This document shows, in pieces, positions 1 to 7,696 of a DNA stretch of 64,000 bases. Position 1 is the first letter of the stretch. Every line of letters begins with the position of its first letter. Source of the DNA: Pyruvatibacter sp. (GTDB lineage: Bacteria; Pseudomonadota; Alphaproteobacteria; CGMCC-115125). The DNA is taken from assembly GCF_040219635.1 (NCBI RefSeq), contig NZ_JAVJSC010000003.1, positions 258,501 through 322,500 on the forward strand, given 5' to 3'. A model generated the notes under the pieces. It was not told the DNA's origin. It saw only the letters and a list, made by a program, of their open reading frames with translations, and did not search any database. The position numbers were made by a program, and so were the translations under genes.

Positions 1-1
1 T

Positions 2-514
2 GATGTAGAAGAACTTCCAACGCACGGCGGCAGCCTACGTGTGTGGGCATGCCATCAATCAGACCCCCGTGCGGACGAACCAGGCGTGAACCGCGTGCGC
101 GAGGCTGAAAGAAGCTTCGGCATAGCCTCCCCCAAGGCATACGAAGGCTTCCCCGTTAAAGTCGATGCCATCCGGGACGGGCTGCTTGAGTTTCTTACGC
201 AGGCAAAGTCTGCGGGCAAATCAGTGGCCGCATATGGAGCCGCAGCGAAGGGCAACACACTGCTGAACTACGCAGGTGTTACGGCAAACGATATTTTGTT
301 TGTGGCTGATGCAAATCCTGCAAAGCAAAACACACTGCTGCCCGGCAGCCACATACCGGTCAAGGCACCGGCAACAATTGCGGTTACCCGCCCGGACTAT
401 CTGCTGATCCTGCCCTGGAACATCAAAGACGAAATAGTCCGCGAGACGTCTGAAATCACACAATGGGGCGGCAAGCATGTTGTTGCAGCGCCCACCCTGA
501 AGGTGCTGTCTTGA
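2..514 (+). CDS. Sugar C-methyltransferase, C-terminal part (5' truncated by window edge)
   Basis: The reading frame is open from base 2, so the gene begins upstream and only about 170 C-terminal residues are visible. They start with DVEELPTHGGSLRVWACH and later show GAAAKGNTLLNYAG and YLLILPWNIKDEI. These are hallmarks of the C-terminal domain of NovU/TylCIII-type SAM-dependent C-methyltransferases, which add a methyl branch to nucleotide-linked deoxysugars. The SAM-binding half lies outside the window. The stop overlaps the TTG start of the 3,5-epimerase gene (TTGA), which suggests translational coupling in a sugar-nucleotide operon. An internal ATG at 41 is not the real start. The family is clear; the exact substrate is unknown. 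Confidence 0.85.
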   Translation, partial: DVEELPTHGGSLRVWACHQSDPRADEPGVNRVREAERSFGIASPKAYEGFPVKVDAIRDGLLEFLTQAKSAGKSVAAYGAAAKGNTLLNYAGVTANDILFVADANPAKQNTLLPGSHIPVKAPATIAVTRPDYLLILPWNIKDEIVRETSEITQWGGKHVVAAPTLKVLS

Positions 515-1047
515 AGCTGACGCAGACAAATGTCGAAGGCGTCATACGCATCGACATATCCCGGATGGAGGACGAACGCGGATACTTTGCGCGGAGCTTT
601 TGCGTCCGGGAACTCAAAGAAGCCGGTATCGAGTTCGACATCAGCCAAGCCAATGTTTCGTACAACGCGCACGCAGGCACACTTCGCGGTTTGCATTATC
701 AGGACCAACCAACGCCGGATCCCAAGATCGTCCGGTGTGAGCAAGGCGCCATATTTGATGTGGCATTGGATCTGCGCCCGCACTCGCTCACCTTCGGGCA
801 ATGGACAGGTATGGAACTGACCAGCGACAGCGCTACTGCACTGTTGGTTCCTGCCGGATGCGCCCATGGATTCCTGAGCCTTACCGACGATAGCCGGGTG
901 CTTTACCTGATGGGCGCACCTTATGTGCCCGAACTTTCCCGTGGTGTGCGCTGGAATGACCCGTCCTTTGACATCGCGTGGCCCGGCGAACCAAAGATAA
1001 TCGCACCGCGCGACGCGAACTACCCGGATTTCGAATTGAACAGATGA
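511..1047 (+). CDS. dTDP-4-dehydrorhamnose 3,5-epimerase family protein
   Basis: This is an RmlC-type cupin epimerase that inverts C3 and/or C5 of a 4-keto-6-deoxysugar nucleotide. Visible motifs are DERGYFARSF near the N-terminus, GTLRGLHYQ carrying the catalytic His, a core VPAGCAHGF, and the C-terminal RGVRWNDP. The length of 178 residues fits the family. I place the start at TTG 511, which overlaps the preceding stop (TTGA) and has AAGGTG 5 bases upstream; an in-frame ATG at 463 would add 16 unconserved residues. The stop overlaps the next ATG (ATGA at 1044-1047). With its neighbours it should make a branched or epimerised deoxysugar for a surface glycan. The substrate is inferred only at class level. 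Confidence 0.85.
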   Translation: MKLTQTNVEGVIRIDISRMEDERGYFARSFCVRELKEAGIEFDISQANVSYNAHAGTLRGLHYQDQPTPDPKIVRCEQGAIFDVALDLRPHSLTFGQWTGMELTSDSATALLVPAGCAHGFLSLTDDSRVLYLMGAPYVPELSRGVRWNDPSFDIAWPGEPKIIAPRDANYPDFELNR

Positions 1048-1910
1048 AAGTTCTGGTCACAGGCGGTGGTGGTTTTGTGGGGGCACCCACCGTTCATTCA
1101 TTGAGGGCCTTGGGGCATGATGTGGCATCCCACCCCCATGCGATGTTCAACATTCTTGACAGCTATGACCGCGCGCAACTGATAAAAAAATCACAGGCCG
1201 ATGTTCTCGTTCATCTTGCATGGCAAACCACGCATGGTCACTTCTGGACCGCGCCAGACAATGCAGCATGGCGCGATGCCTCAAATGATTTGCTCACACG
1301 CTTCTTCGACGCCGGCGGAAAGAGAGCGGTGATGGCGGGAAGCTGTGCGGAATATGACTGGACAGCGCAAGCTGACCCTCTTCCCGAAACCGCACCCTGC
1401 ACGCCGGCAACCTTCTATGGAAGATGCAAGCTTGACACTCTGCGGCACGCCGAACAAATGATGCAGGCCGGTGCCTCAATCGCATGGGGTCGTCTGTTTT
1501 TTCTGATGGGTCCGAACGAAACCGCAACACGCTTTATCCCATCAATCATCCGGCCTTTGCTGGCGGGTGATACAGCCCGGATGGGTCCGGGAACGGGCCT
1601 TAGGGATTTTTTACATACTGCCGATGCAGGAGCCGCCTTCGCAGCCCTTGCTGGCTCCGCAGCAACTGGTGCGATCAACATTGCAAGCGGCACTTCGCTC
1701 TCGCTTGCTGAAGTGGCGCTGCAAACCAAAAGTCTGATCGCAACGGGTACGCTCTCGATAGGCGCGCTTCCCGCCCGTGCGGGTGAGCCTCATGCGCTTG
1801 TGGCAGATGTAACAAGGTTGCGCGATGAAGTTGGGTTCAAGCCTCGGCATACCTTGATCTCTGCGCTTGAGGACTGCATTGACTACTGGCGGCGTCAGGT
1901 AGATAGGTGA
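1044..1910 (+). CDS. NAD(P)-dependent sugar epimerase/reductase (extended SDR)
   Basis: This 288-residue extended short-chain dehydrogenase opens with MKVLVTGGGGFVGAP, a glycine-rich Rossmann motif GxxGxxG. The family's tyrosine/lysine pair is visible as FYGRCKLD, although the usual YxxxK reads YGRCK. The ATG at 1044 overlaps the stop of the epimerase (ATGA); a longer frame from 978 would run back through that gene. It is probably the 4-keto reductase or epimerase completing the deoxysugar pathway started by the C-methyltransferase and 3,5-epimerase. Exact chemistry cannot be read from sequence. Confidence 0.82.
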   Translation: MKVLVTGGGGFVGAPTVHSLRALGHDVASHPHAMFNILDSYDRAQLIKKSQADVLVHLAWQTTHGHFWTAPDNAAWRDASNDLLTRFFDAGGKRAVMAGSCAEYDWTAQADPLPETAPCTPATFYGRCKLDTLRHAEQMMQAGASIAWGRLFFLMGPNETATRFIPSIIRPLLAGDTARMGPGTGLRDFLHTADAGAAFAALAGSAATGAINIASGTSLSLAEVALQTKSLIATGTLSIGALPARAGEPHALVADVTRLRDEVGFKPRHTLISALEDCIDYWRRQVDR

Positions 1911-2006
1911 ACGGCTGAAATTAGCGGGCAAGCCTCCAACTCTGTTTCCAAACCGCGCTTACCGCCGCACCATATTGAACTTGTTCGTCCGGAAGGCTCT
2001 CCTCAA

Positions 2007-2663
2007 ATGAAGTTTTTTGTAGATACCGCCGACATCGACATGATCCGTGACCTTAGTGAAAAGGGCATGGTGGATGGGGTAACCACGAACCCCTCTATCA
2101 TTGCCAAATCCGGGCGTGATTTTATTGAGGTGTTGACAGAGATTTGCAGCATTGTGGCAGGACCAGTGAGCGCTGAGGTAACAGCGACGCGGGCTGATGC
2201 AATGATTTCAGAGGGCCGGAAGCTGGCAGCCGTTGCCTCAAACATCACAGTCAAAGTTCCGCTCACATGGGACGGATTGAAGGCCTGTCGCGCCCTGACG
2301 GGCGACGGGCACATGGTGAATGTGACTTTGTGTTTTTCCGCCAATCAGGCGCTGCTGGCGGCAAAGGCAGGGGCCACATTTGTTTCACCGTTTGTCGGCC
2401 GCATCGACGACATGGGCTATGACGGCATGGAACTGATTGCCGAGATCAGGCAGATCTACGACAACTATCCTGCACTGGAGACGGAAATACTCGTCGCCTC
2501 GGTACGCACTGCAGACCATGTGAAGCAGGCGGCGCTCATTGGTGCGGATGTTGTGACTGTACCGCCAAAGACGCTGCAGGGACTTGCAGGCCATCCGCTT
2601 ACAGATGCAGGCCTTGCAGCATTCCTGGCAGACTGGGAAAAGTCCGGCCAGTCAATCGGCTAG
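2007..2663 (+). CDS. Transaldolase / fructose-6-phosphate aldolase-like protein
   Basis: This 218-residue protein is the short TalC/MipB type. It begins MKFFVDTADIDMIRDL and carries VDGVTTNPSIIAKSG, typical of the N-terminal strands of the TIM barrel. The Schiff-base lysine is probably in NITVKVPLTWDGLKA, and VPPKTLQGLAGHPLTD closes the barrel. It would exchange dihydroxyacetone units in the pentose-phosphate pathway or cleave fructose 6-phosphate. It sits 96 bp after the sugar operon and converges on gmhA with 12 bp between the stops. Supply of sedoheptulose 7-phosphate for the neighbouring heptose isomerase is plausible but inferred. Confidence 0.88.
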   Translation: MKFFVDTADIDMIRDLSEKGMVDGVTTNPSIIAKSGRDFIEVLTEICSIVAGPVSAEVTATRADAMISEGRKLAAVASNITVKVPLTWDGLKACRALTGDGHMVNVTLCFSANQALLAAKAGATFVSPFVGRIDDMGYDGMELIAEIRQIYDNYPALETEILVASVRTADHVKQAALIGADVVTVPPKTLQGLAGHPLTDAGLAAFLADWEKSGQSIG

Positions 2664-2675
2664 ACGGTCCACTTG

Positions 2676-3257
2676 CTAGGCTGTGTACCCAAGCTCTGCT
2701 TCAAGAGCACCGCAAAGCATCTGCCCTAGCATGATGTGCATCTCCTGAATGCGGGCTGTTGTTGTGGACGGCACAATCAGCAGTGGATCCGCCAGCCCGG
2801 GCAGCTTACCACCCTGCTTTCCGGTGAGAGCCGCAGCCACAAGACCCATCGTTCTCGCCTGCTTCAAACCAGCGATGACATTTGGGCTGGTGCCTGACGT
2901 GGTGATGCCGATGGCCACATCGCCCGGCTTGCCGATGGCTTCAATCTGGCGGGCAAAAAGTTGCTCAAACCCCAGATCATTGCCGATGGCGGTCAGAGCA
3001 CTTGTGTCGGTCGTAAGCGCGAGCGCAGCAATGGCAGGGCGGTCGCCGACATACCGCACGGCGAGTTCGGTGGCCAGATGCTGGGCGTCGGCTGCACTGC
3101 CGCCGTTTCCGAAAAACAACAGCTTGCCGCCGCTCTTGAGACTGTCAGCACACACCGCAACCAACGCCTCAAACGGATCGCGCATGACGTCTCGTGTTGC
3201 TGCAAGCACAGCGGCGTGCTCTTCAAACTCATTGTCAAAAAATGATGGCACCTGCAC
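2676..3257 (-). CDS. gmhA: Phosphoheptose isomerase (sedoheptulose 7-phosphate isomerase)
   Basis: This 193-residue SIS-domain protein converts D-sedoheptulose 7-phosphate to D-glycero-manno-heptose 7-phosphate, the first step to ADP- or GDP-heptose for LPS core or other glycans. Diagnostic segments are LFFGNGGSAADAQHLATELAVRY in two overlapping pieces, AIGITTSGTSPNVIAGL (the SIS phosphate loop), and STTTARIQEMHIMLGQ. Length matches GmhA. A likely partner, the heptose bisphosphate phosphatase GmhB, is encoded 13.5 kb away at 16774-17334. The upstream 214 bp carry a strong hairpin but no other gene. Confidence 0.93.
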   Translation of the reverse strand: MQVPSFFDNEFEEHAAVLAATRDVMRDPFEALVAVCADSLKSGGKLLFFGNGGSAADAQHLATELAVRYVGDRPAIAALALTTDTSALTAIGNDLGFEQLFARQIEAIGKPGDVAIGITTSGTSPNVIAGLKQARTMGLVAAALTGKQGGKLPGLADPLLIVPSTTTARIQEMHIMLGQMLCGALEAELGYTA

Positions 3258-3345
3258 CTGACGTATGCTCCCAAAGAGCGCTGCCGTTGGCGGCGGCGCG
3301 TGTTGGGCCTGTCTTACAGGGTTTTGGTGTTTTGCTCAAAAGGAT

Positions 3346-3399
3346 CGCCCGCTACGCTGCCTGCCGGCAATGGGTCAGGTGGCAGGAGCGTAGCGGGCG
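3346..3399 (-). terminator. Long imperfect hairpin, probable transcription terminator of the isocitrate dehydrogenase gene
   Basis: Bases 3346-3365 and 3381-3399 are complementary over about 19 pairs with one bulged base, around a 15-base loop. The element lies 72 bp beyond the stop of the minus-strand isocitrate dehydrogenase gene and 89 bp upstream of gmhA. Read on the minus strand it is followed by a short T tract (CCTTTT), shorter than in a classical intrinsic terminator. It could also be a dispersed palindromic repeat; no second copy was noticed in the window. Confidence 0.5.
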
Positions 3400-3471
3400 G
3401 GGTCGTTTGCACTGGCTCATCCGGGGGAGGGAATGCCCGGCGCAAACGGTTTTGGCGTCACGCGCTGGCGG

Positions 3472-4992
3472 CTATTGCCCCTGCGCGACGGAGAAACCAG
3501 GCGTGCCGTCAATGATCTGCAGGCGCTCAACATGGCACCAGCGCGCAAACGTTGAGATGCGCGTCATCAACTCACAAAGCTGATCCTGTGGCAGGTCATC
3601 CTGCGGCGCACGGCTGGCAAAACGGCACCGCCAATGGTCCGCAAAGTCGGCCTGAGGCACAGCCCCCGGATAAACCTTGAGGCCCCGGTTGGAGATCATG
3701 GCAAGTGTAAACGGCAGGTTAGTGGTTGCCGCACGCAGGCAGGCTGCAAGCTCCTGAGGGCTGCCGGCATACTCCACAAAAATATCCATGCCTGCGTCAG
3801 ACCGTTTGCCGGGGGCTGACACTGCCACTGTCTGCGGGGTGCACCGCTCAAGCCTGAGCGGTGCGACGGGGGCTGCCGGACACTGCGCGGACCGCTTGCC
3901 GATATTGCTGATAATCCGGTCTGCAAACGCAGACGTGGACGCGGCTGTGATTCTGCGTGGGGTCGCCATGTCAGCCGTCAGGTCCACGCCTTCTTCAAGG
4001 GTGACATACAGCGCGTGCTCGATCCTTTCGGCAGCGCCCATTTTGCCTGCGTGGCGCAGCATCATGATGGCTGCAAGCAAAAGCGCTGTCGGGTTGGCCT
4101 TGCCCTGACCTGCAATATCAGGCGCAGAGCCATGTACAGCTTCAAACATCGCCATGTGGCTGCCAAGGTTGGCGCTGGGGGCAAGCCCCAGCCCGCCCAC
4201 CAGACCAGCCGTCAGATCACTGATGATATCACCATTCATGTTCGTGGTGCAGATCACGTCGAAGTCCTCCGGCATCATAACCAGACGGTGCGCCAGATTA
4301 TCAATCAGCATGTGGTCTGCGGTAATACCGGGGTGGGCCGCCGCCACATCTTCGAAGGCTTGTTTGAACATCCCTTCGGTGAGTTTCATGATGTTGGCTT
4401 TGCTGGCGCAGGTCACTTTGCTGCGGCCCTCAGCCTTTGCCACCGCGAACGCAGCCCGTGCGATTTTTGCAGAGCCTGCCCGCGTGATGAGCTTCAGGCA
4501 CTGCGCCACATCAGGCGTCTGCATGTGCTCAATGCCCGCATATAGATCTTCAACATTTTCACGCACAACCACCAGGTCAATGTCGCGGTCGGCGAATGGC
4601 GTCACAATACCAGGCAGCCGTCGTGCGGGCCGAACATTTGCGTAGAGCTCAAAATGTTTGCGAAGCGTCACATTGGCGCTCTTGCCGCCTGTGCCAATGC
4701 CCGTTGCCAGCGGACCTTTGAGCACCAAGCCTGCTGATGCCACCGCATCAAGTGTCTCTGCGGGCAATCCGGCAGCGTCACCTCTGGCAGTGGCCCCTGC
4801 GGCACATTCTGTCCAATCAATGAGTGCGCCGCCTGCCACCAGAATGCGCTGAACCGAGTCCATTATTTCAGGCCCGATACCGTCACCGGGAATAGCAACG
4901 GCACGCAGCGGCAATTGATGACGCGCAACCATTGCCGCCGGAGAATCGGTTTGATCGTTAAAACCGGCGGCGTTTAGTGCGTTGAGCGTCAT
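3472..4992 (-). CDS. Isocitrate dehydrogenase, Thermus/Rickettsia type with C-terminal extra domain
   Basis: The 506-residue protein decarboxylates isocitrate to 2-oxoglutarate in the TCA cycle. It starts after a 25-residue leader with AVAIPGDGIGPEIMDS and contains KSANVTLRKHFELYANVRPAR, in pieces the substrate-binding helix with its arginines. VVRENVEDLYAGIEHMQT and TTNMNGDIISDLTAGLVGGL hold the metal ligands. FEAVHGSAPDIAG closes the dinucleotide site. Residues from about 400 on match the C-terminal domain found in the long enzymes of Thermus and Rickettsia, not in E. coli Icd. The gene is divergent from the OxyR-like gene across 150 bp that holds an OxyR-type box. NAD versus NADP preference cannot be judged safely by eye. 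Confidence 0.88.
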   Translation of the reverse strand: MTLNALNAAGFNDQTDSPAAMVARHQLPLRAVAIPGDGIGPEIMDSVQRILVAGGALIDWTECAAGATARGDAAGLPAETLDAVASAGLVLKGPLATGIGTGGKSANVTLRKHFELYANVRPARRLPGIVTPFADRDIDLVVVRENVEDLYAGIEHMQTPDVAQCLKLITRAGSAKIARAAFAVAKAEGRSKVTCASKANIMKLTEGMFKQAFEDVAAAHPGITADHMLIDNLAHRLVMMPEDFDVICTTNMNGDIISDLTAGLVGGLGLAPSANLGSHMAMFEAVHGSAPDIAGQGKANPTALLLAAIMMLRHAGKMGAAERIEHALYVTLEEGVDLTADMATPRRITAASTSAFADRIISNIGKRSAQCPAAPVAPLRLERCTPQTVAVSAPGKRSDAGMDIFVEYAGSPQELAACLRAATTNLPFTLAMISNRGLKVYPGAVPQADFADHWRCRFASRAPQDDLPQDQLCELMTRISTFARWCHVERLQIIDGTPGFSVAQGQ

Positions 4993-5103
4993 GACTTTAA
5001 CGACCTTTCGAGCATACAGACCAACTCAAACGGGCCTGCGTGTGATGCCGTTAATTTAGATATCGACGTTACATTGATCCAATCGATTTATATGTATATT
5101 TTG

Positions 5104-5118
5104 ATAGTTTCAAACTAT
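5104..5118. promoter_or_regulatory. OxyR-type operator half: ATAG-N7-CTAT
   Basis: The sequence ATAGTTTCAAACTAT is a perfect 7+1+7 inverted repeat and fits the known OxyR tetrad element ATAG-N7-CTAT including the inner T and A. It ends 24 bases before the start of the OxyR-like gene and lies between that gene and isocitrate dehydrogenase, the usual place for an autoregulatory LysR site. A second, degenerate element one or two helical turns upstream (about 5082-5096) is only weakly similar. Binding by the adjacent regulator is inference. Confidence 0.6.
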
Positions 5119-5142
5119 GAATAAAGCTGGAAAGCCCCCCAA

Positions 5143-6081
5143 ATGCCCACTTTACGTCAGCTCTCCTACCTGGTGGCCATGGCGGAAACCGGCCATATTG
5201 GCCGGGCGGCTGAGCGGGTTGGCGTGACCCAACCTACTTTGAGCGCTCAGATTGCGGCCCTTGAGGGCAAATTGGGGGTCAGGCTGGCCGAGCGCGGGCG
5301 GGCCGGCGCAATATTGACCGACATTGGCCATGATACCGTGGAGCGGGCACGCATCATTCTGGCGCAGGTTGAAGCCCTCAAAGAGCACGCAAGCGAGGCA
5401 AAAACGGGCATTGCGGGCACATTGCGGCTGGGTGTGCTGCCGACCATCGGGCCGTATCTCCTGCCCCACATTCTACCGACGCTGCATGACCGCTATCCTG
5501 AGCTGCGCCTGTATGTGCGTGAGGATTTTCCAGGGCCGCTGGAGGCGGGTCTGCTGGAAGGACGCCTTGACCTTATCATTGTGTCTTTGCCGGTAGATGT
5601 CAGGGGCCTGGAGACCGCCCCCCTGTTCAGGGAGGAGATGCAGCTTGCCCTCCCTCATGACCACCCGGCTGCAAAGGCTGAGACCGTGCTGCGCTCCATG
5701 CTGCGCGGAGAGGAGATTTTAGGCCTCGAGTCTGGTCACCGTTATCATGCGCTGGTGCGGGATTTGTGTGACGAGCTCGGCGCGCGTTTGCTGCCGGACT
5801 ATGAAGGAACAAGCCTTGATACCCTGCGCCAGATGACAGCAATGGGGGCCGGACTTACGTTTCTGCCTGCCTTGTATGTGCATTCCGAGATTGGCCCAAA
5901 GGGCAACCGCCAGCGCGCGGAAGTGGCGGCAAAAAGCATCACGCCGCGCCCACCCAGCCGTGTTGTCGGCCTTGCATGGCGCAAGCAGGCCACCAACAGG
6001 GACGATTATGAGACTCTGGCACAAATCATCCGTACACGGATGAAAGATCTGAACCTTGATGGCATTGTGGCGCTCGCCTAA
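5143..6081 (+). CDS. LysR-family regulator, OxyR-like, lacking the peroxidatic cysteine
   Basis: The 312-residue protein has an N-terminal winged helix (LRQLSYLVAMAETGHIGRAAE, TQPTLSAQIAALE) and a C-terminal effector domain of OxyR type, seen in TSLDTLRQMTAMGAGLTFLPALYV. In E. coli OxyR, Cys199 of the GHC motif and Cys208 form the peroxide-sensing disulfide. Here the first position is Arg200 (GHRYH) while the second, Cys209, is kept at exactly nine residues' distance. Peroxide sensing by a disulfide is therefore unlikely. GGAAAG upstream of ATG 5143 supports the start. It is divergent from isocitrate dehydrogenase and probably controls that gene and itself. Confidence 0.85.
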   Translation: MPTLRQLSYLVAMAETGHIGRAAERVGVTQPTLSAQIAALEGKLGVRLAERGRAGAILTDIGHDTVERARIILAQVEALKEHASEAKTGIAGTLRLGVLPTIGPYLLPHILPTLHDRYPELRLYVREDFPGPLEAGLLEGRLDLIIVSLPVDVRGLETAPLFREEMQLALPHDHPAAKAETVLRSMLRGEEILGLESGHRYHALVRDLCDELGARLLPDYEGTSLDTLRQMTAMGAGLTFLPALYVHSEIGPKGNRQRAEVAAKSITPRPPSRVVGLAWRKQATNRDDYETLAQIIRTRMKDLNLDGIVALA

Positions 6082-7172
6082 AGGCGACTGCTGTGACGAA
6101 TATCCGTGCTTTGAGAGGGCAAAGACCAAAAATCGCCATCCACACCAAGCGCCACCGGCCCGTCATAGGCATCACTGACACCTTCCAGAAAAACAGATTG
6201 CAGGGGCGCAATGGGAAGCGCAGGCACAACATGATGAAACACCAACATGGCTGCGCCAGCTTCCTGCGCAGACTGCGCCGCCTCGACGGGCGTTGTGTGA
6301 TAATCGAGAATATCAATCGTGATCTTCTCAATGTTGGCGCGCCCTGCAGCGCGCGCGGCGCGCGTGAGAACATCTACAAGCTGCGGTGCCAGCGCCTCAT
6401 GGAGCAAAAGATCGACGCCTTGTGCGAAGGCAATGAGATTGTCTGATTTGACCGTGTCACCGGAAATCACAAGCGAACGGCCTGCAAAATCAAACCGGTA
6501 GCCAACAGCGGGAGAGACCGGCGTGTGATCGACCTTGAACGCAATAACCTTCAGACCGTTGTCATCGAACAGCACTGCCGCATCGCCCACATCAGGCTCA
6601 ACAAAAGCCACCGGCACCATACCGGCACCGCCGGGCGGCACAATGTCGGCCCCATGGTGCTGCGTGCGATAGACAAAGTCTTGCGCGTAGGCCTCATTGA
6701 AACCGCTGACCACCCGCGCGACACCTACAGGACCGTGCACAGGTAACGGCGACATGGCCTGACGGTTGACCCAGCGCTGCATGGCCAGCTCACCCAAACC
6801 ATCAATGTGGTCGGAGTGAAAATGCGTCAGCAAAACCGCGTCAATGGCACCAGGTGGCAATTGCATCTGTGCAAGGGTGCGGACCCCGGCAGCTCCTGAA
6901 TCAACCACAAACACCCGCGATTGCTCACCCATTTTGGCAACAACAACCGTGCATGGCCCCCCACGCTCAGGGTCCGGTAACGGCGCGCCGGCACCACACA
7001 GCCCCACATGCAGACCATCGTCCAGCATGGCAATCGGATCAGCCGCCATGTTGGCGGTAACCACCCGCTCCATCATGGAGACGGCCAATGGCCCTCGAAA
7101 GGCGAACAAGGCGACCAGCGCCACACCGCCGACAATCACCACGCCAACAAGCAATTTTCCCAGCCGTCCCAT
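6078..7172 (-). CDS. Membrane-anchored metallo-beta-lactamase-fold hydrolase
   Basis: The 364-residue protein has an N-terminal hydrophobic helix (about residues 6-26), so the enzyme domain is probably on the outer face of the inner membrane. The zinc motif THFHSDHIDG places His117, His119, Asp121 and His122. Further ligands are likely in VISGDT and the late LDYHTT. The overall pattern (LCGAGAPLPDPERGGPC, TPVSPAVGYRF) resembles the arylsulfatase/RNase Z-like branch of the superfamily that includes choline- or phosphonate-type hydrolases. Substrate is unknown. Its stop overlaps that of the converging LysR gene by four bases. Confidence 0.8.
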   Translation of the reverse strand: MGRLGKLLVGVVIVGGVALVALFAFRGPLAVSMMERVVTANMAADPIAMLDDGLHVGLCGAGAPLPDPERGGPCTVVVAKMGEQSRVFVVDSGAAGVRTLAQMQLPPGAIDAVLLTHFHSDHIDGLGELAMQRWVNRQAMSPLPVHGPVGVARVVSGFNEAYAQDFVYRTQHHGADIVPPGGAGMVPVAFVEPDVGDAAVLFDDNGLKVIAFKVDHTPVSPAVGYRFDFAGRSLVISGDTVKSDNLIAFAQGVDLLLHEALAPQLVDVLTRAARAAGRANIEKITIDILDYHTTPVEAAQSAQEAGAAMLVFHHVVPALPIAPLQSVFLEGVSDAYDGPVALGVDGDFWSLPSQSTDIRHSSRL

Positions 7173-7696
7173 CTACCGTCTCCTCGCTGACTTAGCCGCC
7201 ACTCATTTAATGCCATACATTATTCTGTTAGCGGTCTTCTGTCACTGTCTCAGGTTGCCCTGCGACACGCACTTGGTTCACCGTTTTTGAGCGTCTGCGT
7301 ACTTTTTTTGCAGGACATCTTGAAATCCGATTCAAAACGCAGTATCTCCCGCTCTGCCCAATAAGTCGCACGTGCCCGTAGCTGCCGGAACAACAAAAAA
7401 ACCGGTGGCCAAAAGCAACGACGGTGAGGGCTTTTTTGGTCTCAGTCGGTCTTCCACCAACCGGCGACACTAAAGAGGCACACCTTCTTTGCCCGCGTGC
7501 GGATTTGGGGTTTCCCATTTTCCAATCCGGCATAACCAACCCGGCAATGTCGCCTGTTTGCCCCATTAAGCGGAGCGCAGGAGGCGGACCCGATTTATCC
7601 GCGCACTTGAATGTGCTGCCGGCGTCGCATCTCCAACATGCGGGCGCCGGTTGAATGTTCACGTGCCGGGATCTATCTGGACCCTGGAGACTCCCA
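7173..7696. promoter_or_regulatory. 524-bp intergenic region with a structured leader ahead of ornithine decarboxylase
   Basis: This gap between the divergent hydrolase and decarboxylase genes holds no credible gene. Its right part shows several self-complementary segments on the plus strand: 7409-7416 with 7430-7439, 7463-7469 with 7548-7554 (GGCGACA/TGTCGCC), and a compact hairpin 7619-7630 with 7638-7650 around the loop CTCCAAC, ending 46 bases before the start codon. Alphaproteobacterial ornithine decarboxylase genes are known to carry a long conserved leader, the speF motif, so this may be a member. I cannot confirm the covariation model by eye. Confidence 0.45.

Noticed and set aside
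3194..3583. Plus-strand frame across the gmhA start and the hairpin
   Set aside because: It overlaps two real minus-strand genes and the palindrome, and shows no conserved motif.
7424..7654. GTG-initiated 76-codon frame inside the ODC leader
   Set aside because: Low complexity and no ribosome binding site; it overlaps the predicted hairpins. It could be a leader peptide, but nothing beyond being open supports it.
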